Shown: positions 36,776 to 45,811 of the stretch, piece after piece
Numbering within the stretch: position 1 is the first letter of the stretch
Layout: each line of letters begins with the position of its first letter
Origin: Paracoccus wurundjeri
GTDB taxonomy: Bacteria > Pseudomonadota > Alphaproteobacteria > Rhodobacterales > Rhodobacteraceae
Assembly (NCBI RefSeq): GCF_030678915.1
Contig: NZ_JAUUTZ010000022.1
Span: 21,622 to 85,621, forward strand
Direction: 5' to 3'
DNA length: 64,000 nucleotides
Program-made: the position numbers and the translations under genes
Notes under the pieces: model-generated
The model's database searches: none
What the model was told of the DNA's origin: nothing
Seen by the model: only the letters and a program-made list of their open reading frames with translations

Positions 36776-38508
36776 TGCCGCAAGAACCCATCTTTTTCCA
36801 TATCAGCCCTGATCAATGCGGTGCACGCCGGATCGCCCGCCTGTTCGGGCTGAACGGGTATCAATATGTTTACGACGAGCAGGGAAAACTCGCCGAGAAT
36901 ATCGCCTGGTCGCAGACGACTGGGCAGATGCCGCTGCGCGACTGGTCGTCAAAACGGCTGTTCACCGGCCTGTACCGTCTCAAACCCTGGTGGAAACCAC
37001 CGCTGGAAAGCTGGCGCAGCTTTGCCTGTCTGCGCCAATATTTCCCGAATGCCCGGTTTATCCTGACCCTGCGCGAACCGGATGCCTGGCTTCTTGACCG
37101 CATGGTTGCCGAGAGTGGCGCGACAGCCAAGGCCTATGCGGCGCATTATGGCGTAAGCGAAGCGGAACTGCCCGAACTCTGGACGCGAGACTGGCAGGCA
37201 CATCTGGATGCCGTCGAGACATATTTCGGTGACGATCCCGCCCTGATCCGGGTGGATACCGAAACCGACACGCTGGAGGATCTGCGTCACCGCCTTGACC
37301 CGATCCTGCCGATGCCCAAATCGCCGCGCCACAGCGGGTGGTTTTTCAACAAAGAGCCGGAAATCGAACGAACCCTGCTGCGCATGTTCGATCCGGCCCC
37401 TGAAACCCCGCGGCAGCGAGCCGAGGAATTCGTCGAGGATGTCGCCCGCTTCTGCCTGAAGGGTCACTGCAATCCCGGTACGGGTAATCTTGCCGGGCTG
37501 TCTCCGCTTTATTGCGAATGGGATGGCAGAACGCAGATACTGGACCGCGCCGGCCATGCCTGCCCCGTCGCCATTACCGATCTGCCCGGCGATCGCGGCA
37601 AGATCGCGCTGGCCGATCCTGCGCTGGATTTCAAGCAGCGCCGCGCCGAAGCGGTCATCAACGACATCCTTGGCCTTGGGCGTTGCGACGCGGCGAATAT
37701 CGATATGGAGGACGCCCGCTGGCTTGGCGCGACACCGGGGGCGCCGCTGGGCAAGCCGGTTCTTTGCCATAACCGCCGCGAGGGCGCGGGCAATGCCATC
37801 CTCTGGCCCCTGCCCGAGATGATGGGGCCGGGACATCGGGGCTATGTCTCGCCCTGCCCGGACAGGACACCATTCGAGGACAAGCAGGACAAACTGGTCT
37901 GGCGCGGCATGATCTCGGGGAACGAGCGCAGCGATGGGATCCGGCCCGGCCGCTCCTCATTGCGATATATGCGGGAAATGGCAGCAGCCGGTAACGATGC
38001 CCGGGCGCGGGAAATCGCTTGGCAGGGACTGTGCCGCACCAATCGCATGGCCGTCGTGCGCCGCTGGTTCGGTCATCCCCATTGCGACATCCGCATTGGA
38101 TTGGCATGGAGCTTCCGTCATTTCGCGAAGGATCCCCTGCTTTCCCCTTTTTGCACACGTCGCGAGGGGCCAGGCTTCTTCCATGATTTCCGCTATCAGC
38201 TTTGCATGACCGGCTTCGATCACGGCTCTAATTTCATTCCGATGATCAACAGCCGCTCGGTCCTGCTGAAAGAGGAAGACGGCTGGGAAGTCTATTTCTC
38301 GGGACGTTTCAAACCGTGGAAACACTATATACCATTACAGAGATATTGCGGCGATCTGGGTGAAAAACTCGAATGGGCACGCAGAAACCCCAATGATTGC
38401 AAAGAGATGTCCCACGCAGCCCGGGAAGAGGTCGCCTTACTGTCCGACCCCGCTCTGATGCGTGCGATCAAGCACCGCATTCTCGACGGGCTGGCCCGCA
38501 AAGGATAA
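36775..38508 (+). CDS. Sulfotransferase-like / GT90 glycosyltransferase fusion
   Basis: The 577-residue protein appears to be a two-domain fusion. Residues 1-225 resemble the small sulfotransferase family of marine and Paracoccus-type bacteria (IFFHIS...RRIARLFGLNGYQ and RFILTLREPDAWL at 94-106). The Lys and Thr of the usual phosphosulfate loop (KTGTT) are replaced by Q14-C-G-A-R18, so activity is doubtful. Residues about 280-577 resemble glycosyltransferase family 90 (CAP10/LPS-modifying), with KLVWRGMISGNERS (373-386) and FKPWKHYIPLQRY (512-524). It may modify a surface polysaccharide. The coupling to an MFS gene is unusual. Confidence 0.78.
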   Translation: MPQEPIFFHISPDQCGARRIARLFGLNGYQYVYDEQGKLAENIAWSQTTGQMPLRDWSSKRLFTGLYRLKPWWKPPLESWRSFACLRQYFPNARFILTLREPDAWLLDRMVAESGATAKAYAAHYGVSEAELPELWTRDWQAHLDAVETYFGDDPALIRVDTETDTLEDLRHRLDPILPMPKSPRHSGWFFNKEPEIERTLLRMFDPAPETPRQRAEEFVEDVARFCLKGHCNPGTGNLAGLSPLYCEWDGRTQILDRAGHACPVAITDLPGDRGKIALADPALDFKQRRAEAVINDILGLGRCDAANIDMEDARWLGATPGAPLGKPVLCHNRREGAGNAILWPLPEMMGPGHRGYVSPCPDRTPFEDKQDKLVWRGMISGNERSDGIRPGRSSLRYMREMAAAGNDARAREIAWQGLCRTNRMAVVRRWFGHPHCDIRIGLAWSFRHFAKDPLLSPFCTRREGPGFFHDFRYQLCMTGFDHGSNFIPMINSRSVLLKEEDGWEVYFSGRFKPWKHYIPLQRYCGDLGEKLEWARRNPNDCKEMSHAAREEVALLSDPALMRAIKHRILDGLARKG

Positions 38509-38532
38509 TCTCCGCCCGAAAGAGGAGATCAC

Positions 38533-39012
38533 ATGACAAGCATCAAAGCCAAGCCGATCACCGCAGAGGCCTTCGCTCCTTATGGAGAATTGCTGACGCT
38601 GCGCCCATCCCCCGACAAGCTGATCAACGAGGGCCGCTGCGAACGCCACCATGCGCTTGCCACGGTTGAGTGCGGAGGCGGAGAGGCGATCATCTCGCTT
38701 TTCCGCTCGGAACCTGTCAGCCTGCCCTATGATTGCGCCCTGCTGGAACGGCACCCGCTTGGATCGCAGGCATTCATGCCGCTTGGTCCCGACCCGTGGC
38801 TGTCTGTCGTCGCCCCCGACGAGGATGGCCGCCCCGGCGCGCCCCGGGCCTTTCTGGTTCCGTCGGGTATGGGGATCAACTTGCGCGCAGGTGTCTGGCA
38901 TGGCGTTCTGACCCCGCTTGACCGCCCCGCCGAATTCCTTGTCGTCGACCGCGAGGGCGAGGGCGTGAATCTGGAGGAAACCCCCATTCCCCCGGTCACG
39001 ATCACCGGATGA
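38533..39012 (+). CDS. allA: Ureidoglycolate lyase
   Basis: AllA splits ureidoglycolate to glyoxylate and urea in purine and allantoin breakdown. The 159-residue cupin-like protein contains KPITAEAFAPYGELL, the metal-binding HHALATVE region and AGVWHGVLTPLDRPAEFLVVDREG. No other allantoin genes are nearby. It has an AGAGGAG site and overlaps rnhB by 4 bases, so the two are coupled although functionally unrelated. Confidence 0.9.
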   Translation: MTSIKAKPITAEAFAPYGELLTLRPSPDKLINEGRCERHHALATVECGGGEAIISLFRSEPVSLPYDCALLERHPLGSQAFMPLGPDPWLSVVAPDEDGRPGAPRAFLVPSGMGINLRAGVWHGVLTPLDRPAEFLVVDREGEGVNLEETPIPPVTITG

Positions 39013-39641
39013 CCCTGCCCGATTTCAGCTTCGAACTCGCCGCCCGGGCAAATGGCGCCGGTATCATCGCCGGGGTAGACGAGGTCGGGCGTGGCCCGCT
39101 GGCCGGTCCGGTGACCGCGGCGGCGGTCGTGCTGGATCCCGAAAATATCCCGGACGGCCTGAACGATTCCAAGAAGCTGACGCCTGCGCGGCGCGAAACC
39201 CTCGGCAGGCTGATCATGCAGCAATGCGACTGGTCGGTCGCCCATGTCAGCGTGGAAGAGATCGACCGGCTGAATATCTATCACGCCTCGCATCTGGCCA
39301 TGTGCCGCGCCGTCTCGGGACTGCGGCAACGACCCGATCATGTGCTTGTCGACGGCAACCGCATCCCGCGCGATCTGACCGTTCCGGCCGAAGCGATCGT
39401 GAAAGGGGATGCCCGAAGCCTGACCATTGCAGCCGCCTCGATCGTGGCGAAGCTGTTGCGCGATTGCATCATGGTGGATTTGGCGCAACAGCACCCCGGC
39501 TATGGCTGGGATGTGAATGCGGGCTATCCGACTCCGGCCCATAAACAGGCGCTTCTAGATCTTGGGGTGACCCCTCACCATAGACGTTCCTTCAGGCCCG
39601 TCCACAATATCTTGTGTAAAGATGGAACTACAAGCAATTGA
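39009..39641 (+). CDS. rnhB: Ribonuclease HII
   Basis: RnhB removes RNA from RNA-DNA hybrids and excises misincorporated ribonucleotides. The 210-residue protein has the GVDEVGRGPLAGPV motif with catalytic Asp-Glu, the acidic residue in HVLVDGNRIP, and KGDARSLTIAAASIVAKLLRD. Length is typical. It overlaps allA (ATGA) and precedes ccrM, an order seen in other alphaproteobacteria. Confidence 0.96.
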   Translation: MTLPDFSFELAARANGAGIIAGVDEVGRGPLAGPVTAAAVVLDPENIPDGLNDSKKLTPARRETLGRLIMQQCDWSVAHVSVEEIDRLNIYHASHLAMCRAVSGLRQRPDHVLVDGNRIPRDLTVPAEAIVKGDARSLTIAAASIVAKLLRDCIMVDLAQQHPGYGWDVNAGYPTPAHKQALLDLGVTPHHRRSFRPVHNILCKDGTTSN

Positions 39642-39654
39642 TTTAAAAAAGAAA

Positions 39655-39683
39655 TTGACGCCGAATCACTCCTGACTCATCTT
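39655..39683 (+). promoter_or_regulatory. Candidate ccrM promoter containing two GANTC sites
   Basis: TTGACG (39655-39660) and CATCTT (39678-39683) are separated by 17 bases. Two GANTC methylation sites, GAATC (39663-39667) and GACTC (39674-39678), lie inside the spacer, the second touching the -10. GANTC is the target of CcrM, the product of the gene 48 bases downstream, so methylation could feed back on its own transcription. The -10 match is weak. Confidence 0.5.
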
Positions 39684-39730
39684 GGTGTCCATACCAGACC
39701 GGGCAAATCCGGCATGCAGAGGCACGAGAG

Positions 39731-40861
39731 ATGACGAAGATCAAAGAAAAGCGCGCGGCTGCCGCGTGTTCCCTACCGCTGAACCAAATTCTGGCGGGCG
39801 ATTGTGTCGAGATCATGAATTCCCTGCCCGAGGGCAGCGTTGATCTGATCTTTGCCGATCCGCCCTATAATCTTCAGCTTCGGGGCGATCTTCTGCGGCC
39901 CGACAATTCCCGCGTGGATGCCGTCGATGACGAATGGGATCAGTTCGCGGGCTATGCCGCCTATGATCAACTGACCCGCGACTGGCTGGCCGCTGCCCGG
40001 CGTTTGCTAAAGCCAAATGGTGCGATCTGGGTCATCGGCAGCTATCACAACATTTTCCGCGTCGGCGCCGAACTGCAAAATCAGGGCTTCTGGATCATGA
40101 ATGACGTGATCTGGCGCAAGTCGAACCCGATGCCCAATTTCCGTGGCAAGCGCCTGACCAATGCCCATGAGACGCTGATCTGGGCCGCCAAATCGGAGAA
40201 TTCGAAATATACGTTCAATTACGAGGCGCTCAAATCCCTGAACGAGGGCGTTCAGATGCGCTCGGACTGGGTGATCCCGATCTGCAATGGCGGTGAGCGT
40301 CTGAAGGACGATCAGGGTGACAAGGCCCATCCGACGCAGAAACCCGAGGCCCTGTTGCATCGCGTTCTGGTGGGCACCACCAATCCCGGCGATGTCGTGC
40401 TCGACCCGTTCTTCGGCACCGGCACGACCGGCGCGGTCGCCAAGATGCTGGGCCGCGATTTCATCGGTATCGAGCGCGAGGAATCCTATCGCAAGGTCGC
40501 CGAAAAGCGCCTGTCCCGCATCCGCCGCTTCGACAGCGAGGCGATTGCCACCACCAAGGCGAAGCGTGCCGAACCGCGCGTTCCCTTTGGTCAGGTGGTC
40601 GAGCGTGGCATGCTGCGCCCCGGCGAGGAACTGTTTTCTATCGGCAGCCGTCACAAAGCCAAGGTCCGCGCCGATGGCAGCCTGATCGGCAATGATGTGA
40701 AGGGCTCGATCCATCAGGTCGGCGCGGCGCTGGAAGGCGCGCCATCCTGCAATGGCTGGACCTATTGGCATTTCCGGCGTGAAGGCAAGATGATCCCCAT
40801 CGACATCCTGCGTCAGCAGATCCGCGCCGAGATGGAAGGCGAGGTTTCCCGCCCCAGCTAA
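39731..40861 (+). CDS. ccrM: Cell-cycle DNA adenine methyltransferase (GANTC)
   Basis: CcrM methylates adenine in GANTC after replication and links gene expression to the cell cycle in alphaproteobacteria. The 376-residue beta-class enzyme has the catalytic DPPY at 43-46 (FADPPYNLQL), the SAM motif FFGTGTTGAVAKMLGRDFIGIE (FGTGTTG at 228-234), and the C-terminal extension (about 270-376, ending WTYWHF...IDILRQQIR) that distinguishes CcrM from restriction-associated methylases. No restriction gene is adjacent, which supports an orphan regulatory role. Confidence 0.96.
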   Translation: MTKIKEKRAAAACSLPLNQILAGDCVEIMNSLPEGSVDLIFADPPYNLQLRGDLLRPDNSRVDAVDDEWDQFAGYAAYDQLTRDWLAAARRLLKPNGAIWVIGSYHNIFRVGAELQNQGFWIMNDVIWRKSNPMPNFRGKRLTNAHETLIWAAKSENSKYTFNYEALKSLNEGVQMRSDWVIPICNGGERLKDDQGDKAHPTQKPEALLHRVLVGTTNPGDVVLDPFFGTGTTGAVAKMLGRDFIGIEREESYRKVAEKRLSRIRRFDSEAIATTKAKRAEPRVPFGQVVERGMLRPGEELFSIGSRHKAKVRADGSLIGNDVKGSIHQVGAALEGAPSCNGWTYWHFRREGKMIPIDILRQQIRAEMEGEVSRPS

Positions 40862-40919
40862 ATCATCCACGATTTCGCCGCAGTTCCGCCATCACGATTT
40901 GGGCGGCGGAACCGCCTTG

Positions 40920-40949
40920 CCCCGCCATATGTGAATGGCGGGGTCTTTT
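40920..40949 (+). terminator. Rho-independent terminator after ccrM
   Basis: Perfect 9-bp arms CCCCGCCAT (40920-40928) and ATGGCGGGG (40935-40943) with a six-base loop are followed by TCTTTTC. This ends the ccrM transcript before the convergent TRAP permease gene. Confidence 0.9.
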
Positions 40950-41048
40950 CGTTCCCGTTGGCGCCGGCTACTTATGAAGACCAGCCCCGCTTCTTCATCC
41001 AACTACCCCGGGAGCCGTACCCCGGCGCGACAGGGTGGAGTCCCGCCT

Positions 41049-42365
41049 TCACCCTGGCATCATTCCTGGCAGCAACAGCGACACTGCCGGAAACAGGATC
41101 AGGGCCGTCAGCACCAGTATGTCCACCAACAGAAAACGCGCGACGCCGCCAAAGATCTGCTCGCTCGTGACATTTCGCGCAACGCCGCTGATGACGAAGA
41201 CATTGAGCCCGACCGGCGGGGTGATCAGGGCTATTTCAAGCAACTTCACGATAATGACCCCGAACCAGATCTGATCCATTCCGTAGACCTGCATCAGCGG
41301 CAACAGGACCGGCAGCGAGATGATCAGGATCGCCAGCGGCTCGATGAACATGCCCATGATCAGCAGGATCGCCGCCGCGATCACGATCACGCTCAGTGCG
41401 GGCATGCCGTTGCTGTGCAGCCGCTCGGCCATGATAGCGGCGGTGCCGGTATCGTTGATGAAGGCAAGAAACAGTATCGCCGCCGCGAGGGCCAGCACGA
41501 GCGAGGCCGCCTGAAGAACGGAATCCCGCAGAATGATCCAAAGCAGTTCACCGAGCAGCCGCCGCTGCCACAGGCCAATCAGAAATGTCAGCCCGACACA
41601 GATCACAGCCGCGGAAAGTGGCGACAATATCCCAAGGAAAAGCCCGCCGATGATGATACTCAGCAACGCGACGGGGGGCCATAGCGCAACCATCGCCTGC
41701 ATGTCACTGGCGGAGACCCGCACCGGGCCGGGGGCGGTGGCAGGTTCCTCACGAACCCACCAGATAATGACACCGATCATGCCGGCAAGCGACAGAAGCC
41801 CCGGCAGGATTCCGGCGATGAACAACGTCGCCACGGGCTGCCCGGCCAGAAATCCATAGAATATGAACAGCATCGAAGGCGGGATAAGCGATCCCAGCGT
41901 TCCCCCCACGGCAACCGAAGAGGCGGCAAGCCTTGGATCGTAACCCTGCTCCAGCATCCCGGGCAGGCAAATCCGTCCCATCGTCGAGGCGCAACTGACC
42001 GATGAGCCCGACAGCGACGCGAAACCTCCGCATCCCAGTACTGACGCAATGGCAAGCCCGCCCGGCTGGTTTCGCAACCAGACCCGGGCAGCGTCGAATA
42101 TCCGTGTCGAGATCCCGGCATAGAATGCAAGATTGCCCAGCAATACGAACAGGAACAGCATCCCCATCGCTTCAGGATGCAGCCCCTCCCGCAACAGCCG
42201 AGGAATTGTCGCCAGCCCCCGGAAGAACCCGGCGCCGCTGCTGGCGCTTGTCAGGCCGATACCGCAGATTGCAATGGCGAAAGTTGCCGGGGCGACCGGA
42301 AACCTGAGCGCCAGCAGGGCCAGAAGGATCGCAATCCCGATCAGGCCGAGCAAGGATGGTTCCAT
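41049..42365 (-). CDS. TRAP transporter large permease (orphan DctM family)
   Basis: This is a 438-residue membrane protein with about 12 helices and DctM landmarks GGTLGSLIPPSMLFIFYGFLAGQPVATLFIAGILPG and ALITPPVGLNVFVISGVARNV. No DctQ or DctP gene is next to it. The upstream gene starts on the other strand, so it is monocistronic. It could work with the orphan receptor at 28185 or with subunits elsewhere. Confidence 0.9.
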   Translation of the reverse strand: MEPSLLGLIGIAILLALLALRFPVAPATFAIAICGIGLTSASSGAGFFRGLATIPRLLREGLHPEAMGMLFLFVLLGNLAFYAGISTRIFDAARVWLRNQPGGLAIASVLGCGGFASLSGSSVSCASTMGRICLPGMLEQGYDPRLAASSVAVGGTLGSLIPPSMLFIFYGFLAGQPVATLFIAGILPGLLSLAGMIGVIIWWVREEPATAPGPVRVSASDMQAMVALWPPVALLSIIIGGLFLGILSPLSAAVICVGLTFLIGLWQRRLLGELLWIILRDSVLQAASLVLALAAAILFLAFINDTGTAAIMAERLHSNGMPALSVIVIAAAILLIMGMFIEPLAILIISLPVLLPLMQVYGMDQIWFGVIIVKLLEIALITPPVGLNVFVISGVARNVTSEQIFGGVARFLLVDILVLTALILFPAVSLLLPGMMPG

Positions 42366-42513
42366 ATATTTCCGTCCCCGTTGACCATCTGCACCGGCAT
42401 AGCAGTGGATCGGCTGCGCGACAACGCGCCCCTGACCTAAAATTGAACCGCGCGGCCTCTGGAACTCTTGGACCAGAAAGTGGAGAGTGAATCCGACATG
42501 GATGGAGAGATGA

Positions 42514-44004
42514 ATGACCTTTCTACCCCGGCGCTTCCCTCTGGTGTTGCTTGCCCTTGCGGTTACCGCGATCCCGGCGCTTGCGCAGGATGGCGAACCC
42601 GTTTTTACCGCCTCGGATATCGATACGGCAAGCTATCAGGGCGGCGACCTGCCCCCGGGGCGCTCTGCCCTGACGGCGAAGATTCAGGTCTTGCTGGATC
42701 GCTCGGGAACCTCTCCGGGGGTCATTGACGGTTATAAGGGCGGGATGAGTGAAAGCGCTTTGATGGCATTCGAGCGCCGCGCCGGTTTGCCCGTCGACGG
42801 ACGGATGGATCCGCAAGTCTGGCAATTGCTGCTACCATATTCCACATCGCCGCAGACCATGGAATATCAGATCACCCAAGAGGATGCCGAGGGGCTGGTT
42901 GCCGAGATCCCCGCCGATTACGCGGAAAAGGCCGCGATGACCGCAATGGGCTATACCAGCATCGCCGAAAAGCTGGGCGAACGGTTCCATATGGACGAGA
43001 AATTCATCGCCTTCCTCAATCCCGGCATCGAGCTGAAACCCGGCGCGACGATCAGGGTCACCGCCCCCGCCAAGCCTATCAAGACCAAGGTCACGCGGAT
43101 CATCGTGGACAAGGCAAGCCGCCGCGTTGCCGCCTATGACAGCAATGGCGAGATGATCGTGGATTATCCGGCAACGGTCGGTTCGGACGCGACGCCCTCG
43201 CCCTCGGGCAATCACGTCGTGGTCACCGTCGCCCTGAACCCGAACTATACCTATAACCCGGAAAAGAATTTCAAGCAGGGCGACAATGACAAACCGCTGA
43301 TCGTGCCGCCCGGACCGAACGGGCCGGTCGGCAATGTCTGGATCGACCTGACCAAGCCCACCTATGGCATTCACGGCACGCCCACGCCCTCGCGCTTGTT
43401 TCACAACCAGTCGAATGGCTGCGTGCGCCTGACCAATTGGGACGCAAGGGAACTGGCCGGGCTGGTGATACCGGGCAAGACGAAGGTCGAATTTCTGGAG
43501 CCGGGGGTCACGATCGCCGATGTGACAGGCGTCCTGCCTGCCCCCGAAAGCGGCGCGGTTTCGGACCCGACTGCCACCGCGACAACTGTGGCCGCCGGTG
43601 TCGCGGGAACCTCGATGCAGGCGCAAACCCCGCAGCCCGTCCTTTTGTCCGCGACCCGGCCACCGCGCAGAAGCGGCACGCCGGTCGCATCCGATACCGC
43701 GCCGGATAACGCCATGACGCCGGGCAGCACAGAGGTTCCAGCAAATGCCGCCGCACCGCTTGCCGCCGCGATCATCCGTGCCGTCACCACGACAGAAACC
43801 ATCGGTGCAAATTCCGCCGCGCCCGCTACGCTTCCCGCTCCTGCGGGGCAGCCGCTATATGAAAACACCTCGGAAGAAGATGTCCCGGACACTGCTCAGC
43901 CAATGCCTGCGGCACCTGCGGATGACCCGCTAAGCAAGGCGCTTTCCGATGCGCTGCCGGAATCCGGTTTCGTTCTGCCGGCAGCCCCGGCGGATATGCA
44001 ATGA
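42514..44004 (+). CDS. L,D-transpeptidase with peptidoglycan-binding domain
   Basis: This periplasmic enzyme cross-links or anchors peptidoglycan through diaminopimelate. The 496-residue protein has a signal peptide (about 1-24, IPALA|QD), a PG_binding_1-like domain (about 52-108), and a YkuD domain (about 192-330) with His287 in GIHGTPTPS and catalytic Cys303 in SNGCVRL. A long low-complexity Ala/Pro/Thr tail (about 340-496) may cross the periplasm or be disordered. A GGAGAGA site supports ATG 42514. It overlaps the extensin-like gene by 4 bases. Confidence 0.92.
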   Translation: MTFLPRRFPLVLLALAVTAIPALAQDGEPVFTASDIDTASYQGGDLPPGRSALTAKIQVLLDRSGTSPGVIDGYKGGMSESALMAFERRAGLPVDGRMDPQVWQLLLPYSTSPQTMEYQITQEDAEGLVAEIPADYAEKAAMTAMGYTSIAEKLGERFHMDEKFIAFLNPGIELKPGATIRVTAPAKPIKTKVTRIIVDKASRRVAAYDSNGEMIVDYPATVGSDATPSPSGNHVVVTVALNPNYTYNPEKNFKQGDNDKPLIVPPGPNGPVGNVWIDLTKPTYGIHGTPTPSRLFHNQSNGCVRLTNWDARELAGLVIPGKTKVEFLEPGVTIADVTGVLPAPESGAVSDPTATATTVAAGVAGTSMQAQTPQPVLLSATRPPRRSGTPVASDTAPDNAMTPGSTEVPANAAAPLAAAIIRAVTTTETIGANSAAPATLPAPAGQPLYENTSEEDVPDTAQPMPAAPADDPLSKALSDALPESGFVLPAAPADMQ

Positions 44005-44918
44005 ACACGCTACGGCATTTTTGCGGGGCGGCGATTGCCCTGATGCTTGCCGGAACCGTTCACGCACAGGAACCAGTCCCCAAACCCGTCGAGGATCAGG
44101 GGGCTTACAATCGCGGAAGGCCGCCGGACAAACCCAAGACGCCTGTGGAAACGCCGGACGATCCTGCAGCAGCCGGCCCTTCTGCGGCCGGGCCTTCCGC
44201 AACCGGACGGACAGACGAAATCTGGCCACGGGGAACAAGCATCTCGGAGAAGGAAAGCGGGCAAGAGGACCCGGTCGGATCAAAAGAGGGTACGGTTCAG
44301 AACGAAAGGAACGGCGAGACGGAAACGGCACGCGAACGCCCCCGCGAAAACGATCAGGAATATGCCGCCTGCCGGCTGGCGCTTTCGCATCTGGGAACCG
44401 TCTATGAAGAACGCCCGGAAATCACCGAAAAGGACAACCCGGATTGCGGCATCGCAAAACCTTTGCATGTGACCGAAATCCTGCCCGGGCTCGAACTTGA
44501 AGGCGGCGCGATCATGCGTTGCGACACCGCGCGGGCGCTTGGGTTCTGGGCACAGGAGTTTCTGCGTCCGGCATCGGTCAGTCTTCCCGGCTCACCACGG
44601 CTAACCGCGTTGCAGCTTGGTACGCATTACGACTGCCGGGCGCGGAACGGAACCAAAGAGAATCAGCCGAAACTCTCGGAACATGCGCTTGGCAATGCGA
44701 TCGACATCGCCGGTTTCGTCTTCGATCAGGGGCCGCCCGTTCCGGTTGAACCGCGCGAGGATAGCGGCGATCTTTACGAGGCGTTCCAGCGCGCGGCACG
44801 GGCGACGGCCTGTCTGTATTTCTCCACCGTACTCGGGCCGGGATCGAACGCAGCGCATGACAACCATCTGCATCTTGATGTAATCTCGCGCAAGAATGGC
44901 TGGAGATTGTGCCAGTAA
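44001..44918 (+). CDS. Extensin-like C-terminal domain protein
   Basis: The 305-residue secreted protein has a signal peptide (about 1-22, GTVHA|QE), a Pro/Glu-rich linker to about 115, and the extensin-like C-terminal domain (about 120-303). That domain contains several Cys residues, CDTARALGFWAQEFL, and a metallopeptidase-like SEHALGNAIDIAGF with a later HDNHLHLD. The His/Asp pattern resembles LAS-type peptidoglycan hydrolases. Coupling to an L,D-transpeptidase suggests a joint role in cell-wall remodelling. Confidence 0.88.
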   Translation: MNTLRHFCGAAIALMLAGTVHAQEPVPKPVEDQGAYNRGRPPDKPKTPVETPDDPAAAGPSAAGPSATGRTDEIWPRGTSISEKESGQEDPVGSKEGTVQNERNGETETARERPRENDQEYAACRLALSHLGTVYEERPEITEKDNPDCGIAKPLHVTEILPGLELEGGAIMRCDTARALGFWAQEFLRPASVSLPGSPRLTALQLGTHYDCRARNGTKENQPKLSEHALGNAIDIAGFVFDQGPPVPVEPREDSGDLYEAFQRAARATACLYFSTVLGPGSNAAHDNHLHLDVISRKNGWRLCQ

Positions 44919-44937
44919 CCCGCGGGGATGGAAAACC

Positions 44938-45585
44938 ATGACGATCACGATCACCGCCTTTGAATCCTCGCCCGATGGGGGCAAGGGTCTGGCACGTGAC
45001 ATGCGTGTCCGCTGGGCGCTTGAAGAGGCGGAGCAGCCCTATGACGTTCGCCTTGTGTCGTTCAGGGCGATGAAAGAGCCAGCCCATCTTGCGCGCCATC
45101 CTTTCGGGCAGATCCCGACCTATGAGGAAGACGGTCTTGTCCTGTTCGAATCAGGGGCGATCCTGTTCCATATCGCGCAGCATCATGCCGGCCTGCTGCC
45201 GGATGATGCCGATGCGCGGGCACGTGCGATCACATGGATCTTTGCCGCGCTCAATACGGTGGAACCGCCGATCGTCGAACTGGAACAGGCACCATATGTC
45301 GAGGGCGACAGATCCTGGCACAAGGAACGCCTGCCTCTTATGCGGGACCGTATCCGCACCCGGCTGGATCAGCTTTCCAGCCATCTTGGCGACACCGAAT
45401 GGCTTGACGGCGCGTTCAGTGCCGGTGATCTGATGATGGTGCTGGTGCTGCGGCGGTTGGAAGGCTCGGGCCTACTGGAGGAATATCCAAACCTGTCTGC
45501 CTATGTCGCCCGCGGCGAAGCGCGGCCGGCTTATCAGCGGGCTTATGCCGATCAATTGGCCGTTTTCAAGGCAGCTGTGGATTAG
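44938..45585 (+). CDS. Glutathione S-transferase family protein
   Basis: The 215-residue protein has an N-terminal thioredoxin-like GST domain (GKGLARDMRVRWALEEAEQPYDVRLVSF and FGQIPTYEEDGLVLFESGAILFHIA, with the cis-Pro and the Glu-Ser glutathione-binding pair) and an all-helical C-terminal domain with DGAFSAGDLMMVLVLRRL. Most such proteins are detoxifying or regulatory; the substrate is unknown. ATG 44938 follows the extensin-like gene by 19 bases, so it may be co-transcribed. Confidence 0.88.
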   Translation: MTITITAFESSPDGGKGLARDMRVRWALEEAEQPYDVRLVSFRAMKEPAHLARHPFGQIPTYEEDGLVLFESGAILFHIAQHHAGLLPDDADARARAITWIFAALNTVEPPIVELEQAPYVEGDRSWHKERLPLMRDRIRTRLDQLSSHLGDTEWLDGAFSAGDLMMVLVLRRLEGSGLLEEYPNLSAYVARGEARPAYQRAYADQLAVFKAAVD

Positions 45586-45602
45586 GGCGTGTCGCGCTGA
45601 AT

Positions 45603-45682
45603 CGGAAACGCCGGTTACTTGCGTCCCGCGATGGGGGGGGGCGCGCCCCCCGCACCCCCGAGGTACTTGGACAAAGAAGAAG
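45603..45682 (+). repeat. Extragenic GC-hairpin element, copy 3
   Basis: It reads CGGAAACGCCGGTTACTTGC, CGTCCCGCGATG, a GGGGGGCGCGCCCCCC hairpin, then CACCCCCGAGGTACTTGGAC and AAAGAAGAAG. Outside the hairpin it differs at only a few positions from the element at 24444-24526 read on the minus strand. It lies between the GST gene and the convergent rplQ. Confidence 0.82.
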
Positions 45683-45755
45683 AGGGGAGAAAAAGCGATC
45701 CGGGTGGGCACGACATGCTTTGTGCGCATTACCCGACCAGTGGCACAAACGAAAG

Positions 45756-45781
45756 CCCGCCGCGGAGCAATCAGCGACGGG
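45756..45781 (-). terminator. Terminator after rplQ
   Basis: On the minus strand CCCGTCGC (45781-45774) pairs with GCGGCGGG (45763-45756), with one G-T pair, and is followed by CTTTCGTTT. It would end the rpsM-rpsK-rpoA-rplQ transcript. Confidence 0.6.
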
Positions 45782-45811
45782 TTGATCTGATTTCCTGATG
45801 ATCAGAGCGGA

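Noticed and set aside
39731..40861. CcrM gene as part of a restriction-modification system
   Set aside because: No restriction endonuclease or specificity gene is adjacent, and the C-terminal extension marks it as the orphan cell-cycle enzyme.
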